A stretch of DNA of 9,423 nucleotides. Origin: CCY15215 sp039194995 (lineage in GTDB: Bacteria > Cyanobacteriota > Cyanobacteriia > Cyanobacteriales > Spirulinaceae). The notes under the pieces were generated by a model that saw only the letters and a program-made list of their open reading frames with translations, was not told where the DNA came from and ran no database searches. Shown one piece after another: positions 1 through 7,900 of this stretch (its first letter is position 1; every line of letters begins with the position of its first letter). Position numbers and translations under genes: made by a program. Location: contig JBCCVR010000235.1 in NCBI GenBank assembly GCA_039194995.1, positions 1 through 9,423 of the forward strand, given 5' to 3'.

Positions 1-23
1 ATCTGGAAAGATTCGATGCTTTT

Positions 24-539
24 TCACAACTCATTTAGGATTGCTATATCCCAATAATCTAAACCTTTGCTGGTTTTTGTTAGGGTAAGGATTCGGAAAT
101 CTAGTTTTATGTCTTTACTCCAGTTATGATTTTGCAAATATTGTTCAAATAAAGGCTGACACTTGACCGTATCTTTCCAAAATGCGTGCTCAAAATTATC
201 TTTATCTTGTTTAGGAAAAATCTTCTCTTGATCGGTTAAGAGTACGATCATTCGATGAATGGTTATATTATTATCCTCGAAGTATTTCAGAAACAAATCC
301 CAAAGCGGAAATGTTAAATCTTGAAATGCTTCTGGATAATTGCTATACATTAGACCTAAACATCGCGATACTAGAAAATAAAGTTTGCTGTCCTTCTTAT
401 TGTTAGAGTTTCTTGAGTTTGGCTGATTGGGACGTTTATCAATTGTAAAGTTTGCCCGATCGCAAGCCTCATCCCAATGCTCCGTACTGTTGAGCCAAAT
501 ATCGCTATTTCCGGTTGTAACAATCCAAGTATTTTTCAT
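24..539 (-). CDS. Small CARF-like protein, possibly a truncated Csx/Csm6-type effector
   Basis: A 171-residue protein, last in the cmr operon and 23 bases after the cmr6-cmr1 stop. The start ATG at 539 has a weak GGAGA about 12 bases upstream. The N-terminus TWIVTTGNSDIWL resembles the first beta strand and Gly-Ser loop of CARF domains, and IHRMIVLLTDQE (about 94-105) resembles the second strand. No membrane segment is visible. CARF proteins bind the cyclic oligoadenylate made by Cas10 and then activate a nuclease domain. No HEPN RxxxxH motif or other effector domain is present, so only a sensor-sized piece is encoded. The end, GLDYWDIAILNEL then TGA, looks abrupt, and the 23 bases beyond it stay open in the same frame and in a shifted frame. 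The gene is visibly more AT-rich than the cmr genes and has no HIP1 site. CARF assignment rests on motif appearance only; it could be an unrelated CRISPR accessory protein. Confidence 0.55.
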   Translation of the reverse strand: MKNTWIVTTGNSDIWLNSTEHWDEACDRANFTIDKRPNQPNSRNSNNKKDSKLYFLVSRCLGLMYSNYPEAFQDLTFPLWDLFLKYFEDNNITIHRMIVLLTDQEKIFPKQDKDNFEHAFWKDTVKCQPLFEQYLQNHNWSKDIKLDFRILTLTKTSKGLDYWDIAILNEL

Positions 540-562
540 GGTGGTAAAAATTCTCCAAAAAA

Positions 563-2452
563 CTACAAAATTTGAATGTGGGTTAACTTTTTCAATTCCG
601 TCACAAACGCAGCCCGATCGCGCTGATTTGCTCCGAATACTGTTACCGCTTGATAGGGAATTTCATCATCGGGGAAATTAGATTGAATGGTGACAAAAGA
701 AGGCGTTTTCAAACCGCCACCAACATTTTCATTGCCTCTCCCTTGTTGATTGCGTCCTTTAAATTTATCGCTGCTATAAAGCAAATCTAGGGCTTCTCCG
801 CGCACCGATAACTGTTTCCCTTCCTTGGGCCAGTCGCGAACCTTTTCGGGATGTTTCAAACCCGGACAAAGCACGAGGAATAAACGAGTATTGCTGTCTA
901 AAACATCTTGATAGCGTTTTTTCGGCTTACCCGGAGACTGGGAACTGGGTGACGAATTTGGAGCCGGAGGCGCGATCGCTAGAAAAGTCGTTTTTAAATC
1001 TTGGATAAAAGCCAGCCAATCTTTCTTTTTATAAGGAAGTTTGGACTCTTCCAACTGCCAATAACATCCCCGCAATCCCGGATAGGGATCGTTCCAGTGT
1101 AGCGATCGCCTCGATCCGCGTCCCATTCCCCCCAAATGCGTTGCCAGAATCAGCAATCTTTCAAGCAGTTTCAGGCGAGACGATTCTTTCACCTCTTTTG
1201 CCTCTTTCGCCTCCAAAAGGATTATTCCCTCGTATAAATGAGGGTTGTTGCCATCGCCTCCATCTTCCGTCCAATCCACCGCAATGCGCAAACTGCCTTC
1301 TTGACTTTGCGGCTCGATCGCGCCGAATAGTTGCCCCTCTAAGTCTTTGCATTGGGTCGGGGAATAAAGGCTCAATGCTACGGCACGAAACCAATAACGG
1401 AGAACGCCGCGCAATGCCGTCGGGCGAAATTCGGCCTCGCCTTGCCACCGATTCTCCTTGGTTGGCGGTACGGCTCCATACATCCCCTGCGATCGCAATT
1501 GAAAAGCATACTCTATATTGTGAGGGAGGCTGGATCGCGATTTTGTCGTGCGTCCGTAGCCCGAACCGACCCGAGAGCCAATGCCGAGAGATAACGCTTC
1601 CTTCAGCCAATCCCGAACGATCCTAGCATCCTCGGAAGTGCCGCGACTGGTGGGAGCAACGCCGATTTTAAACGTCGGCTCGAGCATCGAGAGCAAAGCA
1701 TGGGGAGCGGGTTGATAAGTAACGCGATCGTTGTCCCAAGTCCATTGGGGAGTCGCCATATCCACATCGAGACAGGGTGCGAGGGGAAAAGCATCGAAAA
1801 TCTGCACGCACCCCACGCCATCATCGAGAGTTCCCAATAAACGCTCTAGCTCACTTTTTGATTGATGCTGTCTCGCCCATGCTCTCAAAACGCCCTTCAG
1901 ACTGCTAGACGGGACGTAAGGCACGCCGTAAACCGGATGGAATACGGGTAGGAGTAACTCGCGAAAACCGCGTATTCCTCCCACGCGCACCCGCCAAATA
2001 AACTCGACATCAAAGGTTTCTGTTGCCAGATATTCGGTTTTTTGAGTTAACTCTTTATAGAGCGCCTCACAATTATCCTCGGCTTTTACGGCAGCAATTA
2101 AAGCGGGTTCGGGGCGATCGCTAAATAGAGTATGATTGAGAGCCTGTAAGGGATTGAAAATCCTTTGAGAACGCCGACTTTTGCCATTCTTCTTGTTTGT
2201 TTTGTCTGGCGATCGCTCCCTCGCAGAGGATTGAGGAACGCCCACAGTATAAGTAATTCGCTTTCCTTGCCAGAGTGGAGGAAGTTGTTTTTGCAACTTT
2301 TGCCATTTCTTTTGGGCAGCTTGTTTGGCTTCCTCCGTTGGGAAAGAGAACAAAATTTCCTTGCCTACCTCGGGAATGCCATCTTTGTATAGATCGTAAA
2401 GTGGGTTTTTGTTCTTTTTCAGTTTATCGAGAACCTGTTGCCATTCCTTCAT
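563..2452 (-). CDS. cmr6-cmr1: Cmr6-Cmr1 fusion RAMP protein of type III-B effector complex
   Basis: A 629-residue protein carrying two RAMP units normally encoded separately. Residues 1-146 are a charged, lysine-rich N-terminal part. Residues about 147-305 look like Cmr6: VPYVPSSSLKGVLRAWAR at 177-194 is the crRNA-contacting RAMP motif, FDAFPLAP follows, and GIGSRVGSGYGRT at 290-302 is the glycine-rich loop. Residues about 316-629 look like Cmr1: EFRPTALRGVLRYWFRA at 341-357, LFGAIEPQSQEGSLRI at 375-390, GGMGRGSRRSLHW at 441-453 and a final GGGLKTPSFV. A Pro/Ser-rich linker lies at about 494-513. In Cmr complexes Cmr6 and Cmr1 cap the crRNA 3' end and help bind target RNA. I chose ATG 2452 over ATG 2494 because it makes an ATGA overlap with the cmr5 stop and has GGGGAGG seven bases upstream. 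The reading frame is intact. The domain assignments are firm; one shared chain is the odd feature. Confidence 0.9.
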   Translation of the reverse strand: MKEWQQVLDKLKKNKNPLYDLYKDGIPEVGKEILFSFPTEEAKQAAQKKWQKLQKQLPPLWQGKRITYTVGVPQSSARERSPDKTNKKNGKSRRSQRIFNPLQALNHTLFSDRPEPALIAAVKAEDNCEALYKELTQKTEYLATETFDVEFIWRVRVGGIRGFRELLLPVFHPVYGVPYVPSSSLKGVLRAWARQHQSKSELERLLGTLDDGVGCVQIFDAFPLAPCLDVDMATPQWTWDNDRVTYQPAPHALLSMLEPTFKIGVAPTSRGTSEDARIVRDWLKEALSLGIGSRVGSGYGRTTKSRSSLPHNIEYAFQLRSQGMYGAVPPTKENRWQGEAEFRPTALRGVLRYWFRAVALSLYSPTQCKDLEGQLFGAIEPQSQEGSLRIAVDWTEDGGDGNNPHLYEGIILLEAKEAKEVKESSRLKLLERLLILATHLGGMGRGSRRSLHWNDPYPGLRGCYWQLEESKLPYKKKDWLAFIQDLKTTFLAIAPPAPNSSPSSQSPGKPKKRYQDVLDSNTRLFLVLCPGLKHPEKVRDWPKEGKQLSVRGEALDLLYSSDKFKGRNQQGRGNENVGGGLKTPSFVTIQSNFPDDEIPYQAVTVFGANQRDRAAFVTELKKLTHIQIL

Positions 2453-2841
2453 TCTTTTGCCTCCCCTAATACGGCTGCTGCCCAAAATGACCATTCCTTG
2501 GCTAACTGCATCGCCAAGCGATTGAGTCCCGTATACTGGCGTAGCGGTAAATGAATCAAACTGCCTTCATCGTCGGGGTCGAAATCGATCCCGCTCAATG
2601 CTTGTAATTTCCCCAAAAACTTGCGATACACTTTGCCTTTATAGGTCGTATCTTCTGCCGTTCCTGCTAAAAACTTCTTGGCATCTCCCGCCAGCCGATG
2701 CAAACCCCAAGTCGCGATGTAGGCGCTCAAACCCTGCACGAGTCCGCTTGCTTTGCCATGATAATTCGTAGCTAATTCTGTTTGAATTTCCTTGATTGCA
2801 ATGTGAGCTTCTTGGCTCATTTTGCGAGAATCTAATAACAT
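2449..2841 (-). CDS. cmr5: Cmr5, small subunit of type III-B effector complex
   Basis: A 130-residue, mainly helical protein of the usual Cmr5 size. Cmr5 subunits stack along the Cmr4 backbone and stabilise the crRNA-target duplex groove; they have no catalytic role. KASGLVQGLSAYIATWGL at residues 30-47 matches the family segment in which a helix runs into a Gly-Leu turn. LRQYTGLNRLAMQLAKEWSFW at 100-120 matches the C-terminal helix that usually carries a Tyr-x-x-x-x-x-x-Ala pattern and a Trp. Start choice: ATG 2841 shares a base with the cmr4 stop (TAATG) and has a perfect AAGGAGG nine bases upstream. The longer in-frame ATG at 2892 would run into the cmr4 coding end and has no advantage. 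It overlaps the next gene by four bases (ATGA). Confidence 0.9.
   Translation of the reverse strand: MLLDSRKMSQEAHIAIKEIQTELATNYHGKASGLVQGLSAYIATWGLHRLAGDAKKFLAGTAEDTTYKGKVYRKFLGKLQALSGIDFDPDDEGSLIHLPLRQYTGLNRLAMQLAKEWSFWAAAVLGEAKE
2460..2466 (-). promoter_or_regulatory. Ribosome binding site deciding the cmr6-cmr1 start
   Basis: GGGGAGG on the coding strand, seven bases before ATG 2452. It supports the start that overlaps the cmr5 stop as ATGA rather than the upstream ATG at 2494. Confidence 0.75.
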
Positions 2842-3740
2842 TATTGCTTGCCTCCTTGTCGTGAAGTCGAGATCGTTTTCGCATTCGTCCAACCTCGTCC
2901 CAAACCCTCCAAACCGCCAAGTTGTAACTTACCTCCCAGCAGTTCGTTGAGTTTACCGCGCACGGCTTGGGTATCAATTTTTTTCGTTTTTTTGGTTTCG
3001 GGATCTAAAATTTCTTTGGGGGGTTTTGTTCCCCAAGGAAAAAATAAGACAGTTTCGGGAGGGATGGCCTCTTCCGAACGAAATGACCCGCCTTTTACAG
3101 TTTTACTTCCCGTTTCCAAAGCCACGCGCACTTCCCTTTGCAAACCCGTTTCGACTAGGGTAATACAATCCTCATCGCTGATAACAACCAGTTTTTTTAA
3201 CAGGTTACTAATAGCTCCTCCTCCGCGAGTTACAGCCGATAATGATGAAGTTAGCAGTTTGGAATCGAGTTGTGTTAACTCATTAGGTTTAAGTAAAGCC
3301 GTTTGCAGAAATAGAGATTCTGGGGTGAAGCTCACGAGAGCGGGTGTTTCTTTGCTCAGAGAAGCATCGCACTGGGCGATCGCCTCATCGATATCCCCAT
3401 CATTCAACCATTGATTCCAACGTCGCAACCATAGGGGACAGGTAATCCAAATCATGTGGTGGCTTAAGGATGCAATGGGAAAGAAAAGCAAGGTTGCATC
3501 AGCAAACCAGACTTCTCCTTCAGTCGGTTGCTTTCCGTTTTCGATCTTTTGACCGAAGAAAGTCCCGGCATTTTCTTCACCTTCCAAGGAGGCTCGAATT
3601 TTCCCGCGCAAGGATGAGGAGGGTAAATAGGGAAATTCGGTATGTACTTCCCGCGCAATCCCCATGAGATTGCCTTCATCGGCACTCCCTCCCGTATGTA
3701 ATGAAGTCAGCAAATATAAATAAGTTAAGTAATCGTGCAT
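2841..3740 (-). CDS. cmr4: Cmr4, Cas7-like backbone subunit, apparently lacking the catalytic Asp
   Basis: A 299-residue RAMP protein. Cmr4 polymerises along the crRNA and, in studied complexes, cuts target RNA every six bases through one aspartate (D26 in Pyrococcus furiosus). Family signs seen: LTSLHTGGS at 11-19, REVHTEFPYLPSSSLRGKIR at 30-49, VRVALETGSKTVKGGSFRSE near 204-223, and GGLEGLGRGW near the C-terminus (275-284). In the loop before the conserved Arg-Glu pair (R30 E31), the sequence is EGNLMGIARE. Lining up that pair with canonical Cmr4 puts leucine 25 where the catalytic aspartate belongs, and no acidic residue lies between G23 and E31. Start choice: ATG 3740 begins directly at the family N-terminus and has GGGGA five bases upstream, whereas ATG 3794 only reads a shifted frame of the cmr3 end. 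It overlaps cmr3 by 16 bases and cmr5 by one. Confidence 0.9.
   Translation of the reverse strand: MHDYLTYLYLLTSLHTGGSADEGNLMGIAREVHTEFPYLPSSSLRGKIRASLEGEENAGTFFGQKIENGKQPTEGEVWFADATLLFFPIASLSHHMIWITCPLWLRRWNQWLNDGDIDEAIAQCDASLSKETPALVSFTPESLFLQTALLKPNELTQLDSKLLTSSLSAVTRGGGAISNLLKKLVVISDEDCITLVETGLQREVRVALETGSKTVKGGSFRSEEAIPPETVLFFPWGTKPPKEILDPETKKTKKIDTQAVRGKLNELLGGKLQLGGLEGLGRGWTNAKTISTSRQGGKQ
2851..2857 (-). promoter_or_regulatory. Strong ribosome binding site deciding the cmr5 start
   Basis: A perfect AAGGAGG on the coding strand, nine bases before ATG 2841, lying inside the last codons of cmr4. It is the best Shine-Dalgarno of the operon. It fits a need for many copies of the small subunit, though that link is inference. 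Confidence 0.8.
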
Positions 3741-4861
3741 CGGTTTCCCCACAATAATTTTCCGTAATTGAGTTTGTAAAAAGTGTCCATCCATCGCTTG
3801 TTTTCCACATCGGGTAACAAACGCTCCGGCAATTGCTCCAAAGTTAGCGATCGCTCGTCAAACAGATAGACGGTTCCCGGCGGCACGAAAGCCCGTTGCG
3901 GTTGTAGGGCAAAGGATTTATGCTCCTCTTCCTTTTCTCTGCCCCCTCGCAATACCTTGCGCTTCTCCTGTCGCGATCGCACGCCCCCCCACATCAACTG
4001 GCGATCGCCCGCACAACCGAGCAAACAATCTTTCCAAGCATGGGGATAGAGTCCATAGGTGAGTTCTTCGGAAGTTTCTGCTAAACCCGGAGTCAACAAG
4101 TAAGCAAACATTCCTCGCTTAATTTCGGGTTGGGTGGGTTGAGCGAGAGCGCTTAATCCTTCAATGCTTTCCGGCTTTGCAACCTTCGAGACGATGACCC
4201 GATGGCTTTCTCCCCCCAAGCGCACGACGACGCGAGCGCGGGGAAATCCGGTCAGCTTTGCGCCAACTACAAAACGCCATCCCGATTTCAGCCGCGTCGC
4301 CACTTCCGTGAAAAAGCCTTCCTCATCTTTAACCTGTCGCGTTCCCGCTTTCATGTGAGTATGGGGCAAAACCTGCACGTCCCACGGATTGGCGGTAAAA
4401 TCAGCGCGATCGAATTTGTTAGAACCGTTGAGATATTCCAGCAGTTTTGCTGCCTTCATCCACGGCTCAGAGCGAATCCCCGTGTAGTCTTTGCCCAATT
4501 CGGGAAAAACCATTGGCATTAAATGGTTTGTGGGGTAGCTAATACAACTCCATGAAGGCAAATCGCGACAGGAAACCAACCGATCCCAAGATTTTGCTTT
4601 TTTATCGGTCGTTTCGTCCTCGCTGATTCCGATTAAGTCTTTGGGGGTCGGCAACCATAGGGTTTTGTCCTCATCGAGTAAGAAAGGTCCGAGAAATTCG
4701 GGTTTATTTTGCCGGGTATCCGCAGCCGATCGCAATGCCTGAAAGACGGTACTCGGCATCGGGGGAAACTGTCCTTTCGCCCGAGCGCCTTCCCCCGGGC
4801 TGAAGGGCTTGGACTCGCGAAATAACAGAACATCAAGGGGGTCGATAATATACCAATCCAT
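3725..4861 (-). CDS. cmr3: Cmr3, Cas5-like crRNA 5'-handle binding subunit of type III-B complex
   Basis: A 378-residue protein of normal Cmr3 length. Cmr3 pairs with Cas10/Cmr2 at the base of the complex and grips the 8-base 5' tag of the crRNA. The N-terminus WYIIDPLDVLLFRESKPF is the family signature, followed by the PPMPSTVFQALRSA helix at 33-46. Later signs are VVVRLGGESHRV at 211-222, RAFVPPGTVYLF at 323-334 and a closing Gly-rich turn LNYGKLLWGN at 364-373. The start ATG 4861 fits the family N-terminus exactly. No Shine-Dalgarno lies in the normal place: the leader just before the ATG is made of CCAACAA/CCAATAA heptamers, and the nearest purine-rich stretch (GAGAGG) is about 30 bases upstream. 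Translation may rely on the AT-rich unstructured leader. The C-terminal 16 bases overlap cmr4. Confidence 0.92.
   Translation of the reverse strand: MDWYIIDPLDVLLFRESKPFSPGEGARAKGQFPPMPSTVFQALRSAADTRQNKPEFLGPFLLDEDKTLWLPTPKDLIGISEDETTDKKAKSWDRLVSCRDLPSWSCISYPTNHLMPMVFPELGKDYTGIRSEPWMKAAKLLEYLNGSNKFDRADFTANPWDVQVLPHTHMKAGTRQVKDEEGFFTEVATRLKSGWRFVVGAKLTGFPRARVVVRLGGESHRVIVSKVAKPESIEGLSALAQPTQPEIKRGMFAYLLTPGLAETSEELTYGLYPHAWKDCLLGCAGDRQLMWGGVRSRQEKRKVLRGGREKEEEHKSFALQPQRAFVPPGTVYLFDERSLTLEQLPERLLPDVENKRWMDTFYKLNYGKLLWGNRCTIT
3744..3750 (-). promoter_or_regulatory. Ribosome binding site deciding the cmr4 start
   Basis: GGGGAAA on the coding strand, with its GGGGA five bases before ATG 3740, inside the end of cmr3. 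It supports 3740 over the in-frame ATG at 3794. Confidence 0.6.
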
Positions 4862-4890
4862 TTTTTGTTGTTGGTTATTGGTTGTTGGTT
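4862..4890. repeat. Tandem heptamer repeat (STRR-like) before cmr3
   Basis: Three tandem heptamers read on the plus strand: TTGTTGG at 4868-4874, TTATTGG at 4875-4881 and TTGTTGG at 4882-4888. On the coding strand these are CCAACAA and CCAATAA units ending seven bases before the cmr3 start codon. Short tandemly repeated heptamers of this kind are characteristic of filamentous cyanobacterial genomes. Here they occupy the place where the cmr3 ribosome binding site would be expected. Confidence 0.75.
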
Positions 4891-4900
4891 TTCCTCTCTT

Positions 4901-4945
4901 CTCCCCCTCTTGCGCTCCCCCTCTTGGGAGGGGGTTGGGGGGTGG
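4901..4945. repeat. C/G-rich interspersed repeat with perfect hairpin between cas10 and cmr3
   Basis: CTCCCCCTCTTG occurs twice as a direct repeat, at 4901-4912 and 4915-4926. The second copy forms a perfect 7-bp hairpin: CCCCCTC at 4917-4923 and GAGGGGG at 4928-4934 around a TTGG loop. A run of G-rich sequence follows to about 4945. This type of CCCCTCCCAAGAGGGG unit is familiar as a dispersed intergenic repeat in cyanobacteria. In the transcript it lies just after the cas10 stop and could stabilise or process the mRNA or weaken read-through. There is no U-run after it on the coding strand, so it is not a standard intrinsic terminator. Confidence 0.65.
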
Positions 4946-4948
4946 GTT

Positions 4949-7900
4949 CTATTGGGAGGAGGCTGCTTCCTGTGGTTTTTGTTCGTGCCATTTCTCGCGC
5001 TGCTGCATTTTGTCGAGCCAGAAGGCAGAGAAGCGCAGGAGGTTGGCAAGTCCCCTCAGATTGGGATTGAAACCGAGGAGGTCTGGCGTGTTGGGGTCTT
5101 CATCGTACTTCTCTTTCCACTCGAAGAAATGCGATCGCGCCCAGTCTTCCCAATCTCGCAGCCATTGAACGAGTAACTCAGTATTCCCCTTAACCTTATC
5201 TTTCTCGTCGCGGCGATCGATGATGACTTTAGCGGCCTCGGCGATGAGATAATCGCTTTTCGTAAAAGCAGCGTGTTTGGGCAATTCTTCGGCAAGGCGA
5301 TAGAGTAGAGAACTTAAAGCCTGATATTGTTTATCGAGATCCTCGGTTTCTTGGGTTGCTTCAATCTTCATCCACTTTCGCCAATCGGCAAAGAGTTCGC
5401 CTTTCATCAAGGCTTCGAGGCAATTCCCCGAACCGTACAGCACTTTGAAACACAAGCCATTTTTGGGTTTGTATTTTGGCTCGTCCGACTCTATTTCCTT
5501 GGGACTTCCCGGCATTTTCTTGGCGCGATCGCTTTCCGCTTCCCACAAGGCATCTAAGGCGGCAGGCAAAGGGACGCTTTTGTGAGCGATGACAATGCCA
5601 AAGCTCATCGTTGCACCTTTCCCCATCGTGAAAAGCGGGCGATTTGGTAAACCCTCGAAATTATCTGATTCTGCAATGGGCTTCCAATACCCGCCACTTT
5701 CCTCGAATTTAAGATCGGGATCGCCTTTTTGCGGTTCGTAAGGATCCTTCTTATCACCGCACCATGCTGCCCTCAACGAGAGTAAATAATCGGGTAAATC
5801 TTCCAAGGGTAACACCGCCATCACATCATCGCCGCCACTGTAGACGACGCGACCGCAAAAGCGTTTTTCGGTGATAAACGGGACGAGGCGATTGGAGAAG
5901 TCTAATAAGGCGAGGTTGAGTCCGACATGGGTGGCGGGTCCCATGCGCTTGCGGGTTTTCAGCAGGGAATTTTTACCCTCTTGAAAGGCTGTAATAAAGT
6001 CTTGTCTCTTTTGTGGGTCTTGACTAAAACGATCGCGATCGATCAAATTTTCGGGATTTGTTTCGGTCAAATATTCTTCATAGGGATGTAGCTTGCTCCC
6101 AGAGACGTATTGACCCATGCCATCGCCATCACCGAGGACAATAACCCACCAATCCGAGGGAGACGCATCGCTAAATCCGGCTATTTTGTGAGCCTTACTG
6201 ACAAGGGGACGCAGGCGATCGCACTTCTCGCGATCCAAGTTCAGATCGTCCGCCAGCCATTTACTCGAAAACATGACTCCGTTATAATTTCGACCTTTGA
6301 GATCGTCGGGATTGATTTTGTTATCGGTTTTGGGAACGCGGAAAGGGCGACCTCTGGTGCGGGCGGCAAAGCGATCGCTTTCCTCGCTATTATTTCCAAA
6401 TTCCTTTTCAATTGCTGCATTTAACGTTCGCCAATATAAGCTCAGTTGCCGATCTTGAGACTTTTGCCAATCGAGATAGGCAAATTTCGCCGCCGCGATC
6501 GAACTCAAATTGGGAAAGCGAATGAATTGTTCGTAGTCTGGATCGTTTTGTAACCCAGATAGATCGATCCCCAAAGATTCGGCAACCCCACCGTACACCC
6601 AAGACATCCGTTTTGTGAGTTCGAGGGCGTTGAGCATCTCGGAACCGTCGAATAAACCCGGATGCGCTTCCGCCATAATTCGCCAAAATAAGCGCATGGA
6701 TTCCATCGATAAGCCGTAGCCCTCTCGAAAGTCGCGAGTGTTGCGATCGCGATCGCGTTTCGTCCCGTAGAACAGTTGGGGATGCAGGGCGCTCAATTGT
6801 CCCGAAAGGGTCGATCGCACGCCCGGGGAAATGGGAATCGCCCAAGTTCTCGCATTTTTCAATCCCTGCATGGCATTGGCGCATCGTGCTTGGATCGAAC
6901 CCCACCACGTCCCATCGTTGAGGGTTGCATAGATGATTTTCTCTGCTTCCGTTGGCGGCGGTGTTTTCGCGCGGGTTTTGGCGATTTCTTCTTGCCTTTT
7001 CATCCAAGTTTCATCAAAGTCATAGCGATCGCCAACTGCAACATCTTCCTGTGTTTTAATCAAGTTTCCATCGGGGAGTTCCTTGTAGCGATCGCCTTCC
7101 TTAATATCCAAAGGACTTTTTACATCTCCCAGAGGCACTGCTGTCCAGTAAGGCTGCCAGGTATGGTCGATTTGCGCTTGCCAGAGTCTTCGCCATTCCC
7201 AACAGCACTTATTTTTCCAGCTTTCGATATCCCTTTGGTTTTGTTCGTCGTGACCGCCTTGATCTTTAAACTCTTGGAGAATTTCAGCGATCTTTTTTTG
7301 ATTTTTGGAGTCGTCGAGAAATGCCATAACCCGATCGCGAATCCCCGATTTAATTTCGGGAATGGGATGGTCTTTAATTCCCTCTCGCACGTTGTTGGCA
7401 AGCGATCGCCATTCTTCCCGCAATTTCTCGCTCAGTCCTTCCCCGAGTTTGGTCGCTTCTTCCTTGCCTCCGACTAAAACGGCGATCGTATTGGGAAAAC
7501 CTGCCGTCGCGAGGGAGTTTGAGCGATCGCCGAAGCGTTCGGCAATCGGATAAAGGGGGCAAAATCCTCGCTCTTGATTTTCTTCCTCATCTTGGCAATA
7601 GGCTGCAAATTTCAAATAGTTTTTGAATAACAGCGCATCGATGATTTCCTGACTCCACAGAGACGGTGTGATAACGGCATCTGCTCCATATTTTTCGGCG
7701 ATATACCAGCACAGTTTTGCGCTCAGGTAATGCAGTAGGTACGATCCCGCCCAAAAGTCAAGGAATTTACGGGAGGCTTTGATAAACTCCTGCACAGGGG
7801 AAAAGGTGAAGAGCAAAATATAAGGATATCGAGTGACCTTCCCTTCTTCATCAAAATCGATCGCTCCTGCTAATGCCGATACGGTAGCGCGATAGCTATG

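Noticed and set aside
563..2452. Type III-E gRAMP or III-D multi-Cas7 fusion
   Set aside because: Separate Cas10, Cmr3, Cmr4 and Cmr5 are present and the fused halves look like Cmr6 and Cmr1, so this is III-B.
3741..3794. Longer cmr4 starting at 3794
   Set aside because: It is only the shifted frame of the cmr3 end; ATG 3740 has a ribosome binding site and the family N-terminus.
4901..4945. Intrinsic terminator after cas10
   Set aside because: The hairpin is strong but has no U-run on the coding strand, and the downstream cmr genes presumably need to be co-transcribed.
7246..7251. His-Asp pair in the middle of Cas10 as an HD active site
   Set aside because: It lies in GGHDEQN far downstream of Palm 1, not in the N-terminal HD position, and has no family context.
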